A DNA stretch of 64,000 nucleotides from Sphingomonas sp. (GTDB taxonomy: Bacteria; Pseudomonadota; Alphaproteobacteria; Sphingomonadales; Sphingomonadaceae), in assembly GCF_030145815.1 (NCBI RefSeq), contig NZ_JAIXHL010000010.1:1-64000 (forward strand), written 5' to 3'. A program made the position numbers and the translations under genes. A model generated the notes under the pieces. That model saw nothing but the letters and a program-made list of their open reading frames with translations. It did not search any database and was not told the origin of the DNA. The number at the start of each line of letters is the position of its first letter. Position 1 is the first letter of the stretch. This document shows positions 60,439 to 64,000 of this stretch, piece after piece.

Positions 60439-61964
60439 CGGTTGCTCAACGTGCCGGCGCGCGCGATTGGATAGCCGTCGCCGCGGGGACCATTGGATCG
60501 TTCATGGCCCTGCTGGACATATCGATCGTAAATGCTGCCTTGCCAACCATTCAGGGCGAGATCGGCGCAAGCGGAACCGAGGGGACCTGGGTCGCTACGT
60601 CTTACCTGGTCGCGGAAATCGTGATGATCCCGCTCAGCCCGTTTCTCGTCCGGCTGTTCGGCTTGCGCAATTTCCTGCTCGGGGCGGCTGTGTCGTTTAC
60701 AGCCTTCTCGGTGGTTTGTGGGCTATCGACGACATTACCCATGATGATCGCGGGGCGCGTGGGTCAGGGTTTTACTGGCGGCGCCCTCATCCCTACGGCA
60801 ATGACAATCATCGCGACCCGTCTTCCGCCATCGCAGCAGCCGATCGGGACGGCGGCGTTCGGTGGGACGGCTATCCTGGGGCCTGTGCTGGGGCCCATCA
60901 TAGGCGGTTGGCTGACCGACAATTACAGTTGGCACTATGCGTTCTTCCTGAACGTGCCGGTCTGTGCCGGGCTTGCCTTGCTGCTGCTGTTTGGACTCGA
61001 TCACGAGCGCCTGCGCATTGGAGAGCTTCGTAGGGCCGACTGGCTAGGGATCGCGGGGCTAATCGTCGGCTTGGGGTCACTCACGGTGATGCTCGAGGAA
61101 GGTCAGCGCGAAATGTGGTTCGAATCCGCCATGATCGTGAAGCTCGCCATCGCGACAGTTTTCGGTTTCGCTCTTATCACGGCGGGACAATTGCGGGCTG
61201 AAAGCCCGGTACTGAAGCTCAGGCTGATCTTCAGTCGGGCTTTCGGCAGTGTTTTCGTGCTCAGCCTGGTGATCGGTGTCGTACTTTACGGCGTCACGTT
61301 CCTGATCCCTCAATTTCTCGCGATCAATGCCGATTACAGCGCACTACAATCCGGCCAAGTAGTCTTCATTTCCGGGGTTCCCGCGCTGCTTATGATGCCA
61401 TTCCTGCCCCTCGCCATTAAATATCTTGACGTGCGGCTTGCCGTCATCGTCGGCATGGTGCTGATCGGCGCAAGCTGCGCGATGGACTGGCATCTCACAA
61501 CGCAGTCTTCTGGCGGCGACATGACCAACTCGCAGTTCGTGCGCGGGTTCGGGCAGATTTTCGCGATGATGTTCCTGAATCAAGCGGCCATCAGCGCAGT
61601 GTCTGCCGAGGACGCCGGCGACGCATCAGCGCTGTTCAACGCCGGGCGCAACCTTGGCGGGTCAATCGGACTGGCGCTCATGGCCACGCTGCAGGACCGC
61701 CAGACCTTTATCCACTTTCATCGGCTTGGCGAGATGGTTTCGGCTAACGCCGTGACGACGCAAGAGTGGTTCATGCGCGCGATGGCGGGGCCGGGCGGAG
61801 AGGCTGGCGCCTACCGACAACTCGCCGGCCAGATGCTCCGGCAGGCAACCGTGATGGCCTATAACGACTTGTTCTTCGCGCTCGGCGTCGCAATCGCGAT
61901 CACCACGCCGCTCGCGCTGTTCCTCCGCCCGATTCCCTCCGGCACGCAGATGGCAATGCACTGA
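60435..61964 (+). CDS. DHA2-family MFS drug efflux permease (EmrB-like)
   Basis: 509 residues from a GTG in a GTGA overlap. Fourteen membrane segments are expected; the N-terminal MALLDISIVNAALPTIQGEIGASGTEGTWVATSYL is the DHA2 signature and AFGGTAILGPVLGPIIGGWLTDNYSW is motif C. It exports hydrophobic compounds with the proton gradient. Stop overlaps the outer-membrane gene (TGATG). Confidence 0.92.
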   Translation: MTVAQRAGARDWIAVAAGTIGSFMALLDISIVNAALPTIQGEIGASGTEGTWVATSYLVAEIVMIPLSPFLVRLFGLRNFLLGAAVSFTAFSVVCGLSTTLPMMIAGRVGQGFTGGALIPTAMTIIATRLPPSQQPIGTAAFGGTAILGPVLGPIIGGWLTDNYSWHYAFFLNVPVCAGLALLLLFGLDHERLRIGELRRADWLGIAGLIVGLGSLTVMLEEGQREMWFESAMIVKLAIATVFGFALITAGQLRAESPVLKLRLIFSRAFGSVFVLSLVIGVVLYGVTFLIPQFLAINADYSALQSGQVVFISGVPALLMMPFLPLAIKYLDVRLAVIVGMVLIGASCAMDWHLTTQSSGGDMTNSQFVRGFGQIFAMMFLNQAAISAVSAEDAGDASALFNAGRNLGGSIGLALMATLQDRQTFIHFHRLGEMVSANAVTTQEWFMRAMAGPGGEAGAYRQLAGQMLRQATVMAYNDLFFALGVAIAITTPLALFLRPIPSGTQMAMH

Positions 61965-63397
61965 TGATGTCACGAAAACTCTTTCTGATCCCGCTGCTGC
62001 TGGCGGGCTGCACCGTCGGCCCCGATTATGGCGGTCCGCATATGGTCGCAAACGCCGAACGCGCAGGAGCCCAGTTCCGCCGCGCAGATGCTTTGCAGAC
62101 TGTTCCGCAGCCGCCGCTTGCCCGCTGGTGGACGTCCCTGGACGACCCGCAGCTAACTGCACTGATCGACCGCGCACTGGCGGCCAGCCCGGACATCGCA
62201 ATTGCCGAGGCGCGAATTCGAAAGGCGCGCGCTACTTATCGCGAGCAGCGGGGTAACCAGCTACCGAGCATATCCGCGACTGGCACTGCGATCGTCGCGG
62301 ACCTACCCGCCGGGTCACTGGCGCTTCCGTCGCAGGGCGCGAAATCCGATCGTATCAGCGCGGAATTCTACAATGCCGGTCTAGATGCATCTTGGGAGAT
62401 CGACCTGTTTGGCGGCCGCCGGCGTGCCGCCGAGGGAGCCAGTGCGCAGGCTGAAGCGGCGGAGGCGGACCTGGCCGATGTACAGGTGCGACTGTCGGCG
62501 GAAGTGGCAAGCAATTACGTAACGTTGCGTGAGTTGCAACAACGTTTGGTTCTTGCTCGACGTTCGGCTGAGTTGCTGGCCCAGTCGCTCGCGCTTGTCG
62601 AACAGCGCGAGCGGCAAGGGGCGTCGTCTCGTGACGACGTGGTGCGACTGCGCACGGAACTCAGCCGTACGCAAGGCGCGCTGCTGCCACTGGAGGGGCA
62701 GATTGCCGTCACGCTGGACCAGCTGGCTTTCCTGACCGGCGACGAGCCGGGTGCGCATGACGCGGCCCTTTCAGCACCCGCTGCAATTCCTGCCTTACCG
62801 GCGAGCGTCCCCATCGGCGATCCGGCGTCGATGCTGCGCCGGAGGCCAGACATCCGAGCCGCTGAGCGCCGCCTTGCGGCCGCGACTTCCAGTATCGGCG
62901 TGAACGTCGCGAGGCAATTTCCGTCGATCAGTATCATGGGCATCATCGGCCTGGGCGGTCCTAGCATCGGTGACGTCCTCGATACCGGCAATGTGTCCAC
63001 CTTGCTGCTGCCGCGCATCAACTGGAGCTTTCTTGACTTTGGTCGCAACCGCGCGAGGGTGGACCAGGCCCGCGGCGATCGCGACGAAGCGGAGGCGCAA
63101 TATCGCAAAGCCGTGCTGGCGGCCTTGACTGATGCCGAGACCAGCCTGTCCCGGTTCGGCAATCAGCGAGAAAGTCTCCTGTCCGCGTACCGGAGCGCCG
63201 AAAGCGCCCGTGAGTCTGCTCGCTATGCGGCCCAGCGATTTGATCGGGGGGCAGTCCCGCTCACCATGTCACTCGATGCAGAACGCACGGCTCTGGCGGC
63301 GACCCAGTCCTCAATCGCCGCGCAGGCGGAGCTTACCCGGGCTTTCATCGCGCTCCAAAAAGCGCTGGGTCTAGGATGGGGGGAATCCAATCCTTAG
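61964..63397 (+). CDS. NodT-family outer-membrane efflux lipoprotein
   Basis: 477 residues; ATG at 61964 or 61967. Lipobox LLLAGC at residue 16, then TVGPDY, the standard NodT/OprM start. Long TolC-like helices carry two repeated OEP domains, with WWTSLDDPQLTALIDRAL and RRRPDIRAAERRLAAA. It is the outer-membrane channel of the tripartite pump with the EmrA/EmrB pair. Confidence 0.93.
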   Translation: MMSRKLFLIPLLLAGCTVGPDYGGPHMVANAERAGAQFRRADALQTVPQPPLARWWTSLDDPQLTALIDRALAASPDIAIAEARIRKARATYREQRGNQLPSISATGTAIVADLPAGSLALPSQGAKSDRISAEFYNAGLDASWEIDLFGGRRRAAEGASAQAEAAEADLADVQVRLSAEVASNYVTLRELQQRLVLARRSAELLAQSLALVEQRERQGASSRDDVVRLRTELSRTQGALLPLEGQIAVTLDQLAFLTGDEPGAHDAALSAPAAIPALPASVPIGDPASMLRRRPDIRAAERRLAAATSSIGVNVARQFPSISIMGIIGLGGPSIGDVLDTGNVSTLLLPRINWSFLDFGRNRARVDQARGDRDEAEAQYRKAVLAALTDAETSLSRFGNQRESLLSAYRSAESARESARYAAQRFDRGAVPLTMSLDAERTALAATQSSIAAQAELTRAFIALQKALGLGWGESNP

Positions 63398-63664
63398 CGA
63401 TGAAAGGCGCGGAGCGTCGACACAGCAAACGTTGCCGCAATCACGTTGCATGCCCGATCTGCCGGGACGATCCCGTATGGACATCCTGCCGAACGCGTCA
63501 TTCGCGACCCTATCCGCAACTGCGATGAGCACGGCGTCTAGTTCGAGCCGAGCGACCGAGGCTGGGGCGCAAAGTCCCCTCCACAACCCAAAACCGGGCC
63601 AGACACGCCCAGCTCGCCGGATGGGAACTGACAGCCCAGTCCGAGCCGCGCCGACTTTCTACGA

Positions 63665-64000
63665 TCAGGCAGCAAGCGCAGTCTCAGACGGAGCAGCGGT
63701 ATGCACTCGCTGCCACGCGGAGATCGCATCCGCCGAATAAACGACACGGCGGCCGATCTTTCGGAACGCCGGCCCCGTACCTTGCCAGCGGTAGGTCTGC
63801 ATCGTTCCGACCGTGAAACCGAGCTTGGCAGCGGCTGCGCGCGTATCGAGCCACTGCGTGCGGATAACCTCCCCCAACACTGGATCAGGGGTCGGCAGCT
63901 GACCTCCGGCATCCCGTGCCCAGAAAGCCTCGAACGGGTCCTCGCCGCCGTCTTGCGCGGCGCCTATCTCGACACCTTCGCCGAGGCAGCGAGCAATTTC
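63665..64000 (-). CDS. Partial gene: protein with C-terminal AlpA-like helix-turn-helix
   Basis: The frame is open from the stop at 63665 to the right edge, so the 5' end is missing; 111 residues are visible. The N-terminal visible part has EDPFEAFWARDAGGQLPTPDP, then the helix-turn-helix TRAAAAKLGFTVGTMQTYRWQGTGPAFRKIGRRVVYSADAI, as in AlpA/excisionase-like DNA-binding proteins. A GTG at 63880 exists but upstream sequence continues sensibly, so it is an internal codon. Such proteins are common in mobile islands; no integrase is visible. Confidence 0.65.
   Translation of the reverse strand, partial: EIARCLGEGVEIGAAQDGGEDPFEAFWARDAGGQLPTPDPVLGEVIRTQWLDTRAAAAKLGFTVGTMQTYRWQGTGPAFRKIGRRVVYSADAISAWQRVHTAAPSETALAA

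Overview
The window looks like chromosomal DNA of an alphaproteobacterium of the sphingomonad group. It is GC-rich and carries TonB-dependent receptors with the GEIVVTARRREE-type N-terminus, LexA boxes of the alphaproteobacterial GTTC-N7-GTTC form, an ImuA homologue, a MipA/OmpV protein and NodT-type efflux genes. The genus call is inference from gene content. No rRNA or tRNA gene was seen.

Region 1 (1-16.4 kb) is a DNA-damage and possible defence neighbourhood. It holds imuA under a perfect LexA box and a 1310-residue Rad50-like ATPase with a CxxC zinc hook and a C-terminal part resembling the LexA/S24 fold. Next come a GT32 / 2-oxoglutarate dioxygenase / GT2 operon, a small protein built of 11-residue repeats, a secreted nuclease, and a MNT-HEPN fusion paired with a DUF1810 protein. 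A divergent pair of SRAP (YedK-type) genes shares a second perfect LexA box. The region ends in a compact divergent module (13.3-16.1 kb) in which three of four proteins carry R-N/D-x(3-4)-H motifs of the HEPN RNase type and the fourth is membrane-anchored.

Region 2 (16.7-46.3 kb) is an uptake and catabolism island. It has two TonB-dependent receptors, two acyl-CoA ligases, two FAD aromatic-type monooxygenases, an ABM-domain protein, a CoA-transferase, hydrolases and esterases, and several TetR regulators with visible palindromic operators. A GntR/FCD regulator sits within a set of five exact and one imperfect copies of ATTATCGATAAT. These lie before a TonB receptor, a type B carboxylesterase, a DUF1254/DUF1214 protein and two secreted SxxK serine hydrolases, and so define a local regulon. 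A decayed copy of the SRAP locus from region 1 lies at 28.9 kb. A two-component system, a secreted basic protein, an EF-hand protein and a sterol-desaturase-like membrane enzyme (37.5-41.5 kb) sit inside the island.

Region 3 (47-63.4 kb) is about the envelope and export. It has an Mla-type lipid transport operon (permease with STAS, ATPase, MCE protein, lipoprotein), all genes abutting or overlapping. A second MCE protein lies upstream of a TetR-UbiB/ABC1 kinase pair. Two hotdog thioesterases, a TetR with a palindrome over its own start, and a divergent cytochrome P450 follow. The region closes with a MipA/OmpV protein and a tripartite EmrA-EmrB-NodT efflux operon. The right edge cuts a gene for a protein with a C-terminal AlpA-like helix-turn-helix.
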